Shown here piece after piece: positions 51,467 through 60,680 of a stretch of 64,000 nt of DNA. How positions within the stretch are numbered: the stretch's first letter is position 1; each line of letters starts with the position of its first letter. Position numbers and translations under genes: made by a program. The notes under the pieces were generated by a model. The model saw only the letters and a program-made list of their open reading frames with translations. It searched no databases and had not been told where the DNA came from. The DNA comes from Paraburkholderia podalyriae. Lineage in GTDB: Bacteria; Pseudomonadota; Gammaproteobacteria; Burkholderiales; Burkholderiaceae. Location: the NCBI RefSeq assembly GCF_014397785.1, contig NZ_VZQQ01000009.1:62001-126000 (forward strand). The letters run 5' to 3'.

Positions 51467-54160
51467 TTATCGCGGCAACGCCGTGTCCGCGCGCGACGGC
51501 GCATGCGCGAGCCGCCGGATTGCCGCGATCAGTTCCGCGGGCGGCACGGGCTTGTGCAAATGCGCGTCGAAGCCCGCGGTGCGCGCGCGCGGTTGGTCGA
51601 GTGCGTCCGCGTAGCCGGTCAACGCGATCGCGGGCAGTGGCCTGCCCGTTCGTGACGGTCGCTGGCCTTCCAGTTCGCGCAACCGGCGCAGCACGTCGTA
51701 GCCATCTTCGTCGGCCAGCATCAGATCGCAGAGCAGCACGTGCGGCCACTGCGCCGTGTCCGTCGCGCGCAGCCAGTGCAGCGCTTCGGCGCCCGCTGCG
51801 AATAGCCGCGCGCGCGCGCCGCTCGTGCCCAGCACCGCTTCGAGCGCGTCGCGCGCTTCTTCCTGATCGTCGATCGCGATGACGAAAAGGCCGTCGAGCG
51901 GAGCCGCGTCGCCGGCATTCGGCGCGGCGGACGACGACGCCAGCGCCTGTTGCGCATCCGCGACCGGCCGCAGCGGCAGCATCGCCACATAGGCGAGCCG
52001 GCCATCCAGTGGCGTCAGCGTAAAGCTGCCGCCGGCAGCCGCCAGCGCGCTTTCCATCTGCCGCGCCGTCGCCTGCGACAATTCGGCGGGCTTGTCGCCC
52101 ATGCCAAGCACGTTGACCCACACGTGATTGGCGTGACGCTGCGCGCGCAACGCGATGCGCTGCCCCGGGCTCGCCTGCGCGATCTCGTTGCGGCACAGTT
52201 CGGCGATCAGCGGCTGCAGCACGCTCGGATCGCCGGTCACGCGCAGCTCGCTGTCGGACGGTTCCGCGTAGACGACCACGCGTCGTTCGGCGATCTCGTC
52301 GTGCAGCGCATCGATGACACCCGCCGTCAATGCGCTGACGCTGACCGATCGCGCGGTCAGCCGCCGCTGCGCGTGTTCGAGTTCGCCCTGCTGCCATTGC
52401 AGCGACCACATCTTCGCGTACACGCCCTCGCGCGCGAGCAACTCGCGATGCGTGCCCTGCTCGACCACCTGGCCGTGCTCCATCACCAGAATCCAGTCCG
52501 CGTCGACGACCGTCGAAAGCCGGTGCGCGATCACGATCGACGTGCGGCCCCGCGCGAGGCGCGTCAGTTCGGTCTGGATCGCGCGCTCGGAGCGGGTGTC
52601 GAGCGCGGACGTCGCCTCGTCGAACACGATGATGCGCGGGTCCTTCAGAATCGCGCGCGCAATCGCGATGCGCTGTCGCTCGCCGCCCGACAGCCGCACG
52701 CCGCGCTCGCCGACGCGCGTGTCGTAATGGTCGGGCAAGCGCTCGATGAACTCGTCGAGCTGCGCGGCACGCGCCGCGCGCACGACGTCGGCGCGGGTCG
52801 CCGACGGACGTCCATAGGCAATGTTGTAGGCGATCGTTTCATTGAACAGCACGGTGTCCTGCGGCACGATGCCGATCGCCTCGCGCAGACTGCGCTGCGT
52901 GATCATGCTGATGTCTTTCCCGTCGATGCGGATCGTGCCGCGCTCAGGCCGGTACAGCCGGAACAGCAGCTTCACGAGCGTCGACTTGCCCGAGCCGCTG
53001 CCGCCGACCACCGCTAGCGTCTTGCCAGGGTACGCGCGAAACTCGACGTCGCGCAGCACCTGGCGCGCCGTGTCGTAGCCGAAATCGACATGTTCGAACT
53101 CGATCAGGCCCGCGCCGACCTTCAGCGGCTGCGCGTCGCGCGCGTCGATATCCTCGCCGACGCGGCCGCGCGCCGCCAGAATCACGAACATCCGCTCGAC
53201 GTTGACGAGGGCGTCGTTGGTCTCGCGAAACACGAAGCCGAGCGTGTTCAACGGCATGCAGATCTGGATCAGGTAGGCGTTCACCAGAATCAGATCGCCG
53301 ACGCTCATGCTGCCGTCCACCACGTGCTGGGCGGCGAGCAGCATGACCGCCGCCACCCCGAGCGCGATCACCGCGCTCTGTCCCACGTGCAATGCGGTCA
53401 ACGCGTTCTGGTTGGCGATCCGCGCGTGCACCCACTTCTCCAGCACGTCGCCGAGCCGTTGCGTTTCGCTGTCTTCGGTCGCGAAGTACTTGACCGTGTC
53501 GTAGTTCAGCAGACTATCGACGAGCCGGCCGTCCGACTGCGCTTCGAGCAGATTGACCGCGCGCTGGAACGCGACGCGCCGCCGCGTGAACACGAACGTA
53601 TACCCCGCGTACAGCACGAAGGTCACGACGATCGCGAGCATGAATTCGCGCGCATAGCTGTGCACCATGATCGCGACGATCACCGCGATCTCGAACAGCG
53701 TCGGCACGATCGTAAACAGCGCGGTGCCGAGCAGAAAACCGATGCCGTCCGCGCCCTTCTGCACGTCGCGCACGATCGCGCCGGTCTCGCGCCGCGTGTG
53801 AAAGCGCGCGCTGAGCCGATGCAGATGCGCGAAGGTCCGCTCGGTCAGCGCCGCGACCGTGCGCTGCACGACGATGCTGAACACGACGTCGCGCGCCTCG
53901 TTCAGCGCATCGCCGAAAAAGCGCAGCAGCGCATAGGCGAGCACGAGGAACACCGGAAACACCACATGCGCGAGCGGATGGCCGAGTTCGTCGACGATGT
54001 GCTTCAGCGTGAGCGGCACCAGCACGGTCGCTAGCCGCGCGGCGATCATCAGCGCGAGCGCCGCGATGGTCTGTCCGCGATAACGCCATACCGCTTGCGC
54101 GAGATCGCCAAAGATTCGACGAGTCAGTTCGGAGCGAGGCACCTGGGCGGAATTCGGCAT
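51467..54160 (-). CDS. ATM1-type ABC exporter fused to a degenerate GHKL domain and a response-regulator receiver
   Basis: An 897-residue protein. Residues 30-310 are a six-helix exporter domain of the ATM1/HMT1 group (RLSARFHTRRETGAIVRDVQ). The ATPase spans 352-590 with Walker A GGSGSGKST (387-395), LSGGERQRIAIARAI, Walker B IIVFDEATSALD and H-loop IAHRLST. Residues 605-732 resemble a histidine-kinase ATPase without clear G-boxes (GDPSVLQPLIAELCRNEI). Residues 757-885 are a receiver with all key residues: Asp764/Asp765, acceptor Asp812, Thr848, Lys870. No HisKA is present, so phosphate must come from another kinase. It sits inside a glycan gene cluster. The start at 54160 has AGGA upstream. 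Confidence 0.82.
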   Translation of the reverse strand: MPNSAQVPRSELTRRIFGDLAQAVWRYRGQTIAALALMIAARLATVLVPLTLKHIVDELGHPLAHVVFPVFLVLAYALLRFFGDALNEARDVVFSIVVQRTVAALTERTFAHLHRLSARFHTRRETGAIVRDVQKGADGIGFLLGTALFTIVPTLFEIAVIVAIMVHSYAREFMLAIVVTFVLYAGYTFVFTRRRVAFQRAVNLLEAQSDGRLVDSLLNYDTVKYFATEDSETQRLGDVLEKWVHARIANQNALTALHVGQSAVIALGVAAVMLLAAQHVVDGSMSVGDLILVNAYLIQICMPLNTLGFVFRETNDALVNVERMFVILAARGRVGEDIDARDAQPLKVGAGLIEFEHVDFGYDTARQVLRDVEFRAYPGKTLAVVGGSGSGKSTLVKLLFRLYRPERGTIRIDGKDISMITQRSLREAIGIVPQDTVLFNETIAYNIAYGRPSATRADVVRAARAAQLDEFIERLPDHYDTRVGERGVRLSGGERQRIAIARAILKDPRIIVFDEATSALDTRSERAIQTELTRLARGRTSIVIAHRLSTVVDADWILVMEHGQVVEQGTHRELLAREGVYAKMWSLQWQQGELEHAQRRLTARSVSVSALTAGVIDALHDEIAERRVVVYAEPSDSELRVTGDPSVLQPLIAELCRNEIAQASPGQRIALRAQRHANHVWVNVLGMGDKPAELSQATARQMESALAAAGGSFTLTPLDGRLAYVAMLPLRPVADAQQALASSSAAPNAGDAAPLDGLFVIAIDDQEEARDALEAVLGTSGARARLFAAGAEALHWLRATDTAQWPHVLLCDLMLADEDGYDVLRRLRELEGQRPSRTGRPLPAIALTGYADALDQPRARTAGFDAHLHKPVPPAELIAAIRRLAHAPSRADTALPR

Positions 54161-54535
54161 GAGATCCTGGGTCGTAGCGCGCCGGAAAAAACGTGACACA
54201 GGTGTGGCAGCGAGCAAGCATCGCGCCCGGCAGCGAGCAAAAAAGTCCTTGGATACAGCCCTTTTGCGCGAACAGCTTGCTCATTGAATGGGTGCAGTCC
54301 TTCACTCATGCTAGTCGCGATGCGGCGCGAGTGGTTCGAAGTTACATGACCGTGTGTAGAAACAGGGAACGCCACAGCGCTTCTCGCTTGGCGAAAAAGG
54401 GTACGCCACAGCGCTTGGTCCGTCTCGCCCAACCTTTGCGTCGTTGCTCCACGCCGCAGCATGCGAATGGCACAGCACATGCTGAGCGCCGGATACGAAC
54501 CTCAATCAATAACCGCGCGTCGCAAAGGAATGCCA
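54161..54535. other. Divergent intergenic region with a 14-bp direct repeat
   Basis: 375 bases between the divergent ABC-receiver and GT4 genes, so it should hold both promoters. ACGCCACAGCGCTT occurs at 54369-54382 and again at 54403-54416, 34 bases apart. AAAGGA (about 54524-54529) is the ribosome site for the GT4 gene. Short frames here have no family resemblance. Confidence 0.5.
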
Positions 54536-55843
54536 ATGAAGATCGCTCTGATTAGTGAACACGCGTCGCCACTTGCTGTCGCCGGTGGCGTCGACAGCGG
54601 CGGGCAGAACATCTACGTCGCAAACGTCGCGCGCCAGCTAGTGGAAATGGGCCATCAGGTCGACGTGTTCACGCGCCGCGATCGGGCACTGCTGCCTGAG
54701 CGCGTCGAGATGGACGGCGCGCGTGTGATTCACGTGCCCGCGGGGCCGCCTCGGCAATTGCCGAAGGAACAGCTGCTGCCCTTCATGGGCGAGTTCGCCG
54801 CGTTTCTGATCGCGTTCTTTCGCCGCGAACCGCAACGCTACGACGTGATGCACGCGAACTTCTTCATGTCGGGCCTCGCCGCGCTGCAAGTGAAGGCGGC
54901 CCTCGGCATCCCGCTGGTCACGACCTTCCACGCGCTAGGCCGCGTACGGCGTATCCATCAGGGAGCGGATGACGGCTTCCCCGACGAGCGCTTCGCGATC
55001 GAAGACGATCTGGTCGCACGCTCGGACGTCGTCGTCGCCGAATGTCCGCAAGACGAAGCCGATCTGCTCGAACACTATCGCGCTGATCGGGCGCGCATCG
55101 AGATCGTGCCGTGCGGTTTCGATGCCGACGAGTTCAGGCCCATCGAGCGCGCGGTCGCGCGCGACGCGCTCGGCTGGCGCCAGCACGACTTCATCGTGCT
55201 GCAGCTAGGCCGGCTCGTGCAGCGCAAAGGCATCGACAACGTGGTGCGCGGCGTCGGCGTGCTGAAACACACGTTCGGCGCGGCGGCGCGGCTGTATGTG
55301 GTCGGCGGCAATTCGGACGCGCCCAACGAAATCGCGACGCCGGAGATCGCGCGCCTGCGCGAGATCGCATGCGAATGCGGGGTTGCGGACCAGACCAGCT
55401 TCGTCGGCCGACGGGGCCGCGCGCGGCTGCGCTACTACTACAGCGCCGCCGACGTGTTCGTGACGACGCCCTGGTACGAGCCGTTCGGCATCACGCCGAT
55501 CGAGGCGATGGCCTGCGCGACGCCGGTGATCGGCGCCGATGTCGGCGGCATCCGCTATTCGGTCGTCGATGGCGTGACCGGCTTTCTCGTGCCGCCACGC
55601 GATCCGCACGCGCTCGCCGCGCGTCTCGACCGTTTGCGGCTCGACCCTGCGCTCGCGCGCCGGATGGGCGAAGCGGGCCTCGACCGTGCGCGGACCGGCT
55701 TCACCTGGCGCGGCGTCAGTGAAGCGCTCGCGCAACTCTATGCGCGCGCGGCAAGGCTCGCACCGGCCCAAACATCGCTCGACGCCACGTCGGAGCCGGC
55801 GCAGGCACCGCTGCGAGCAGCCGCCGGCGCATCGTTCCGTTGA
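54536..55843 (+). CDS. Family 4 glycosyltransferase (MshA/sucrose-phosphate-synthase-like)
   Basis: A 435-residue GT-B enzyme. The N-terminal glycine-rich loop VAGGVDSGGQNIYVANVARQ is characteristic of the MshA/sucrose synthase branch; LGRLVQRKGIDNVVRGV and the Glu-x7-Glu site in TTPWYEPFGITPIEAMACAT complete the fold. ATG 54536 has AAGGA 6 bases upstream; an in-frame ATG at 54530 abuts that site. It opens the right-hand glycan gene run. A GC-rich hairpin follows at 55890-55919. The donor and acceptor are unknown. Confidence 0.78.
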   Translation: MKIALISEHASPLAVAGGVDSGGQNIYVANVARQLVEMGHQVDVFTRRDRALLPERVEMDGARVIHVPAGPPRQLPKEQLLPFMGEFAAFLIAFFRREPQRYDVMHANFFMSGLAALQVKAALGIPLVTTFHALGRVRRIHQGADDGFPDERFAIEDDLVARSDVVVAECPQDEADLLEHYRADRARIEIVPCGFDADEFRPIERAVARDALGWRQHDFIVLQLGRLVQRKGIDNVVRGVGVLKHTFGAAARLYVVGGNSDAPNEIATPEIARLREIACECGVADQTSFVGRRGRARLRYYYSAADVFVTTPWYEPFGITPIEAMACATPVIGADVGGIRYSVVDGVTGFLVPPRDPHALAARLDRLRLDPALARRMGEAGLDRARTGFTWRGVSEALAQLYARAARLAPAQTSLDATSEPAQAPLRAAAGASFR

Positions 55844-55889
55844 CGACGGCGCACGCCGCGCGAACGCGCGCAGCGTGCGTATCGGGAAC

Positions 55890-55919
55890 GCGCCGCGGCC
55901 GGTCCAGCGGCTGCGGCGC
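55890..55919 (+). terminator. Possible stem-loop between GT4 and HAD phosphatase genes
   Basis: Arms GCGCCGC and GCGGCGC flank further partial pairing, followed by CCTGTTCCGACTTTT. It could attenuate transcription into the downstream operon. Confidence 0.35.
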
Positions 55920-55965
55920 GCCTGTTCCGACTTTTGACTGAAGCTCGCGCATAACACGAACCATC

Positions 55966-56568
55966 ATGGCGCTACCCGCTGTGTTCATCGACAAGGACGG
56001 CACGCTGCTCGAAGACGTGCCCTACAACGCCGATCCCGCGTTCATGCGTTTCGCGCCGGGCGCGCGCGAGGCGCTCGCGCTGCTCGCCGCCTATCCGTAC
56101 CCGCTGTTCGTCATCAGCAATCAATCCGGCATCGCGCTTGGCAAGTTCGAAGACCGAGCGCTGTTCGACGTCGAACGGCGGTTGCGGCAGATGTTCGCCG
56201 AGTGCGGCGCCACGCTCGCCGGCGTGTACTGGTGCCCGCATCATCCCGAGGGCAGCGTCGCGCGTTACGCGATCGTCTGCGACTGCCGCAAGCCCGCGCC
56301 CGGCATGTTGCTGCGCGCGGCCGAAGAGCATGAGCTCGATCTCGGCAACAGCTGGTTCATCGGCGACATTCTCGACGACGTCGAAGCGGGCAATCGCGCC
56401 GGCTGTCGCACGATCCTGCTCGACAACGGCCACGAGACCCACTGGCAAACCGGCCCGCAGCGCACGCCGAGCGAGCGCGCCACCGGTCTGCACGAGGCCG
56501 CGCAGTTCGTCGTGTTGCACGGCCTGGCATCGGCCGCCGTGGCGCGCCGCAAGGAGGCGCTACGGTGA
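55966..56568 (+). CDS. HAD-IIIA phosphatase, GmhB/HisB type
   Basis: A 200-residue phosphatase. Motif I is VFIDKDGTLLEDVPYNAD, motif II FVISNQSGIALGKF, the zinc-binding set CPHHPEGSVARYAIVCDC, then RKPAPGMLLRAAEEHELDL and GDILDDVEAGNRAG. The zinc loop is typical of GmhB, which removes the 7-phosphate of heptose 1,7-bisphosphate in ADP-heptose synthesis. Motif I reads DKDGT rather than the usual DRDGT. Its stop overlaps the GTG start of the GT9 gene (GTGA), so a heptose-related role is likely. Confidence 0.78.
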   Translation: MALPAVFIDKDGTLLEDVPYNADPAFMRFAPGAREALALLAAYPYPLFVISNQSGIALGKFEDRALFDVERRLRQMFAECGATLAGVYWCPHHPEGSVARYAIVCDCRKPAPGMLLRAAEEHELDLGNSWFIGDILDDVEAGNRAGCRTILLDNGHETHWQTGPQRTPSERATGLHEAAQFVVLHGLASAAVARRKEALR

Positions 56569-57827
56569 ACGCGCCACTGCCGCTTGCGCCGCCGAGGCTG
56601 GCTCACGCGCGCGTGCCCGACACGTCGCAGCCAGTGTGCTGGGGCGACGACGTCAAAAGGATCCTGTGCGTGCGCCTGGACAATCTCGGCGACGTGCTGA
56701 TGACGACGCCCGCACTGCACGCGCTGCGCGAGTCCGCCGAAGGTCGCCATCTGACGCTGCTCGCGTCGGGCAGCGGCGTTGCGCTCGCGCCGTTTCTCGA
56801 CGACGTCGACGACGTGATCGAATACGACGCGCCGTGGGTCGCGCGGGTGTCGAACGCGACGCGCGATCTGCTCGACGATCAGCGCGTGCAGGCGCGGCTG
56901 CGGCGCGGCGGCTTCGATGCGGCGGTGATTTTCACCGTCTATAGCCAGAGCCCGTTGCCGGCCGCGATGCTGTGCTATCTCGCCGGGATTCCGCGCCGCC
57001 TCGCGCATTGCCGCGAAAATCCGTACGCGCTGTTGACCGACTGGCTGCGCGAACCGGAGCCGCAGCAGCGCACGCGGCACGAGGTGCAACGCCAGCTCGA
57101 TCTGGTGCATCACGTCGGCGCGCAGACGCGCGACACCGGCATGCGCTTTCGCGTGCCGCCCGCCGCGCGTCAGTCGCTCGACGGGAAGTTGCGGACGCTC
57201 GGCATTACCCGCCACACCGAGTGCATCGTGCTGCATCCCGGCGCGACCGCCGCGTCGCGCCGCTATCCGCCTGAGCGCTTCGGCGAGGTCGCAACCCGGC
57301 TCGCGTGCGAAACCGGCGCCCCGGTGCTCGTGACCGGCGGCGCGAGCGAGCGAGCGCTCGTCGAGACCGTGATGCGCGCGGCCGTGCCCGGCGTGCGCGC
57401 GCAGTTGTACGACCTGAGCGGCGCGCTGACCCTCGCCGAGCTTGCCGCGCTGCTCGAACGCGCGAGCGTGCTGGTCTCCAACAACAGCGGCCCCGTGCAC
57501 GTCGCGTCCGCGCTCGGCACGCCGGTCGTCGATCTTTACGCGCTGACCAACCCGCAGCACACGCCGTGGCAAACGCCGCAACGCGTGCTGTATCGCGACG
57601 TCGAATGCCGCTGGTGCTATCGCAGCGTGTGTCCGCTCGGGCATCACGCCTGCCTGCTCGGCGTGCCGACCGACGAGGTCGTGCAGGCGGCACTCGAATT
57701 GCGGCGCGCGCATGCGCATGCGCCGCGTCGTGGCGGATCCGAGCGCGCCGGCTCGCGACCGGTTCGCGCCGGTCGCGCCGATAGCACGAGCACGCCGTCT
57801 CTGACGGATCAGCCCACGGTCCCCTGA
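56565..57827 (+). CDS. Family 9 glycosyltransferase (heptosyltransferase-like)
   Basis: A 420-residue GT-B enzyme with the ADP-heptose transferase layout: ILCVRLDNLGDVLMTTPALH near residue 32, CIVLHPGATAASRRYPPERF, VTGGASERALVETVM, then VLVSNNSGPVHVASALGTPV and the late PQHTPWQT. The start is GTG 56565, overlapping the HAD stop. The C-terminus (about 35 residues) is Arg/Ser-rich and low complexity. It probably adds a heptose using the sugar made with the preceding phosphatase. The acceptor is unknown. Confidence 0.8.
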   Translation: MNAPLPLAPPRLAHARVPDTSQPVCWGDDVKRILCVRLDNLGDVLMTTPALHALRESAEGRHLTLLASGSGVALAPFLDDVDDVIEYDAPWVARVSNATRDLLDDQRVQARLRRGGFDAAVIFTVYSQSPLPAAMLCYLAGIPRRLAHCRENPYALLTDWLREPEPQQRTRHEVQRQLDLVHHVGAQTRDTGMRFRVPPAARQSLDGKLRTLGITRHTECIVLHPGATAASRRYPPERFGEVATRLACETGAPVLVTGGASERALVETVMRAAVPGVRAQLYDLSGALTLAELAALLERASVLVSNNSGPVHVASALGTPVVDLYALTNPQHTPWQTPQRVLYRDVECRWCYRSVCPLGHHACLLGVPTDEVVQAALELRRAHAHAPRRGGSERAGSRPVRAGRADSTSTPSLTDQPTVP

Positions 57828-57837
57828 ACCCACTCTG

Positions 57838-59595
57838 ATGGCGAACGCTATGTACACACTCGGAATCAATGCGGTCTATCACGACAGCGCGGCCGCGCTG
57901 CTGCGCGATGGCGTGGTGCTCGCCGCCGCCGAAGACGAGCGCTTCACGCACGTCAAGCACGCGAAACGCCCCGTGCCGTTCTCGACCTGGCAACTCCCGT
58001 TCGATGCGATCGACTATTGCCTGAAAGCAGCCGGCATCACGCTCGCCGATCTCGATCACGTCGCTTACTCTTACGACCCCACGCTGTTCGGCGGCATGCC
58101 GAAGAAGCCCGGCACGACGATCGAGCTGCCGTTCGATCCGGCCGGCACGCATCCGGACAATCCGTCCGCGTCGCCGTGGGACCCATTGTTTCTCAGCTAT
58201 ATCGCCAACGCGAAGGGCCAGTTGCTCGACGGCGCGCCGCATCATCTGCGCAAGCGCTTTCAGGGCGTGGACCGCGAACATGGCTTCGCATGGCACTTCG
58301 TCGAGCACCATCTCGCGCACGAGGCGAGCGCGTTTCTCGCCGCGCCGTTCGACGACACCGCCGTGCTGACGATGGACGGTCGCGGCGAAGGCGTGACGAC
58401 CAGCATGGGGCAATTCGTCGGCGGCGAGTACAAGCGCCTGAAGCAGGTCGAGCTGCCGCACTCGCTCGGGCTGCTCTACGAAGCGGTGACCGACTGGCTC
58501 GGCTTCCTGCACTCATCGGACGAGTACAAGGTGATGGCGCTCGCGTCGTTCGGCAAGCCGGCCTATGTCGAGGTATTCCGCGAGATCGTCCGCTACCGGC
58601 AGGACGGCAGCTATACCGTCGAGGCGCCGCGTCTGACCGGGCGCTTCGGTCCCGCGCGCGAACGCGGCGGGCCGCTCGAACAACGCCACTTCGATATCGC
58701 CAATTCGCTGCAGCGCGTGCTCGAGGAAACCGTGCTGGAACTCGCGCACTGGCTGCATCGGCAGACCGGCTTGAGCCGGCTCTGCATGGCGGGCGGCGTC
58801 GCGCTGAACTGCGTGATGAACTCGAAGGTGCGCGATGCCGGGCCATTCAGCGAAGTGTGGGTGCAACCGGCGGCCGGCGACGCTGGCACCGCGCTTGGCG
58901 CGGCACTGTGGACCGACTACCGCGAGCGTGCCGCGCGCGGCGACCGCGAGCGTCATTGGAGAATGGATCACGCGTATCTCGGGCCCGAATACAGCGAAGC
59001 GGAAATCGAGCAGTTTCTGCGCTGGTCGAAAGTTCCATACCGGCGTCTCGCCGATATCGCCGGCGAGACCGCCGATCTGCTCGCGCAAGGCAAGGTGATC
59101 GGCTGGTATCAGGGCCGCACCGAATTCGGCCCGCGCGCGCTCGGTGCGCGCTCGATCCTCGCGTCGCCGGTCGATCCGCGGATGCAGGCGAAGCTCAACG
59201 AGATCAAGGATCGCGAGGACTTCCGCCCGGTCGCGCCGGTCGTGATGGAAGAGGAAGCCAACGAATGGTTCGTGAACGGCCAAACCGCGCCGTTCATGCT
59301 GTTCGTGTTCGACGTGCGCGCTGACAAGGCCGCGCGCATTCCGGCCGTGCGCCACGTCGATGGCACCGCGCGCGTGCAGACCATCAACCGCGCGCAGCAT
59401 CCGCTGTATTACGACCTGCTGGCCGCGTTCAGGCAGCGCACCGGCGTGCCGATCCTCGTCAATACGTCGTTCAATACGCGCGGCGAGCCGATGGTGAATT
59501 CGCCGCGCGACGCGGTCGAGTCGTTCTGGACTTCGCCGCTCGACGCGCTCGTGATCGGCCCGTTCCTCGTCGACAAGGCGGGGGGCGGCGCATGA
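57838..59595 (+). CDS. NodU/CmcH-family carbamoyltransferase
   Basis: A 585-residue enzyme. The N-terminal Kae1-like domain has LGINAVYHDSAAALLRDG, the metal-site HHLAHEASAFL and LTMDGRGEGVTTS; the C-terminal YrdC-like-clan domain has GRTEFGPRALGARSILASP and DREDFRPVAPVVMEEEA. Members make carbamoyl-adenylate from carbamoyl phosphate and ATP and carbamoylate a sugar hydroxyl (as in Nod factors, tobramycin, or heptose of Pseudomonas LPS core). It sits between GT9 and GT2 genes, with a 10-base gap before and a 4-base overlap after, so its acceptor is very likely a sugar of this glycan. Confidence 0.85.
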   Translation: MANAMYTLGINAVYHDSAAALLRDGVVLAAAEDERFTHVKHAKRPVPFSTWQLPFDAIDYCLKAAGITLADLDHVAYSYDPTLFGGMPKKPGTTIELPFDPAGTHPDNPSASPWDPLFLSYIANAKGQLLDGAPHHLRKRFQGVDREHGFAWHFVEHHLAHEASAFLAAPFDDTAVLTMDGRGEGVTTSMGQFVGGEYKRLKQVELPHSLGLLYEAVTDWLGFLHSSDEYKVMALASFGKPAYVEVFREIVRYRQDGSYTVEAPRLTGRFGPARERGGPLEQRHFDIANSLQRVLEETVLELAHWLHRQTGLSRLCMAGGVALNCVMNSKVRDAGPFSEVWVQPAAGDAGTALGAALWTDYRERAARGDRERHWRMDHAYLGPEYSEAEIEQFLRWSKVPYRRLADIAGETADLLAQGKVIGWYQGRTEFGPRALGARSILASPVDPRMQAKLNEIKDREDFRPVAPVVMEEEANEWFVNGQTAPFMLFVFDVRADKAARIPAVRHVDGTARVQTINRAQHPLYYDLLAAFRQRTGVPILVNTSFNTRGEPMVNSPRDAVESFWTSPLDALVIGPFLVDKAGGGA

Positions 59596-60680
59596 ACACG
59601 TCGGTCATGTGCCCGGCGCCACTGCATGGCGGCGTGGCCGCGCGCCGCAGCAGCGAGGATGCCGAAGAAGCCGGCCGCACGCTGCGCACACCGTCGTGGC
59701 CCGACGTGTCGGTGGTGGTGCCCACCTACCGCCGTCCCGCGATGCTCGCGAACTGCCTCGCCGCGCTGTGCGCGCAGCAGCTCGCGCCGCACCGCTACGA
59801 GATCGTGGTCTGCGACGACGGTCCCGACGACGCCACGCGCGCCTGCGTCGAACGATTCGCGCGCGAACAGGCGCCACGCGGCCTGGAAGTGCACTACCTG
59901 CCGGTCACGCGCACCCAAGGTCCGGCCGGCGCGCGCAATGCGGGGTGGCAGTATGCGCGCGCGCCGCTGATCGCCTTCACCGACGACGACACGCTGCCCG
60001 ATCAGCACTGGCTGACGGCCGGCGTCGCGGCGCTCGCGCACGGCGCCTCGGCGGCCGCCGGCAGGATCGTCGTGCCGCTGCCCAGGCTGCCCGAGCTGCC
60101 GACCGATTACGAGGCGGACGCGAGCGGCCTCGCGCGCGCCGAATTCGCGACCGCGAACGTGTTCGTCACGCGCGCGGCGCTCGTCGCGACCGGCGGCTTC
60201 GACGAACGTTTCACGTCGGCGTGGCGCGAGGATTCGGACTTGCAGTTCACGCTGCTTACCGCGGGCGGCCGGATCGTGCGCGCGCGCGACGCGGTGGTCG
60301 TGCATCCAGTGCGGCCCGCGCGCTGGGGCGTGAGCATCGCACAGCAGAAAAAGAGCCAGTTCGATGCGCTGCTCTATCGCAAGCATCCCGAACTGTTTCG
60401 CACGCGTATCCGCTCGCGGCCGCCGCTGCTGTACTACGCGATTCTCGCCGCCGCGTTGCTCGCGCTCGGCGGCGCGCTCGCGGATCTTCCGACGCTCGCG
60501 GGTGCGGGTCTGCTCGCATGGTGCGGATTGACCGGCTATTTCTGCGCGCGGCGCCTGCGCGGGCGCAACCACGGCTGGCGCCACGTCGCCGAAATGATCT
60601 GGACATCGATCCCGATTCCGTTCCTGTCGATCTACTGGCGGCTCTATGGCGCCATCCGTTTCAAGGTGTTCTTTCCATGA
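59592..60680 (+). CDS. Family 2 glycosyltransferase, membrane-associated
   Basis: A 362-residue GT-A protein: VSVVVPTYRRPAMLANCLAA, IVVCDDGPDDATRACVE, GPAGARNAGWQYARAPLIAF, TDDDTLPDQHWL and ATGGFDERFTSAWREDSDLQ. Two hydrophobic segments near residues 274-312 (LLYYAILAAALLALGGAL, AGAGLLAWCGLTGYF) anchor the C-terminus in the membrane. ATG overlaps the carbamoyltransferase stop and its stop overlaps the next start (both ATGA), so it is translationally coupled. Confidence 0.8.
   Translation: MNTSVMCPAPLHGGVAARRSSEDAEEAGRTLRTPSWPDVSVVVPTYRRPAMLANCLAALCAQQLAPHRYEIVVCDDGPDDATRACVERFAREQAPRGLEVHYLPVTRTQGPAGARNAGWQYARAPLIAFTDDDTLPDQHWLTAGVAALAHGASAAAGRIVVPLPRLPELPTDYEADASGLARAEFATANVFVTRAALVATGGFDERFTSAWREDSDLQFTLLTAGGRIVRARDAVVVHPVRPARWGVSIAQQKKSQFDALLYRKHPELFRTRIRSRPPLLYYAILAAALLALGGALADLPTLAGAGLLAWCGLTGYFCARRLRGRNHGWRHVAEMIWTSIPIPFLSIYWRLYGAIRFKVFFP

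Noticed and set aside
54311..54505. Short minus-strand frames with recurring CGVP/ALWRSLF segments in the exporter-GT4 spacer
   Set aside because: They arise from the 14-bp direct repeat read in different frames; no start signals or family match.
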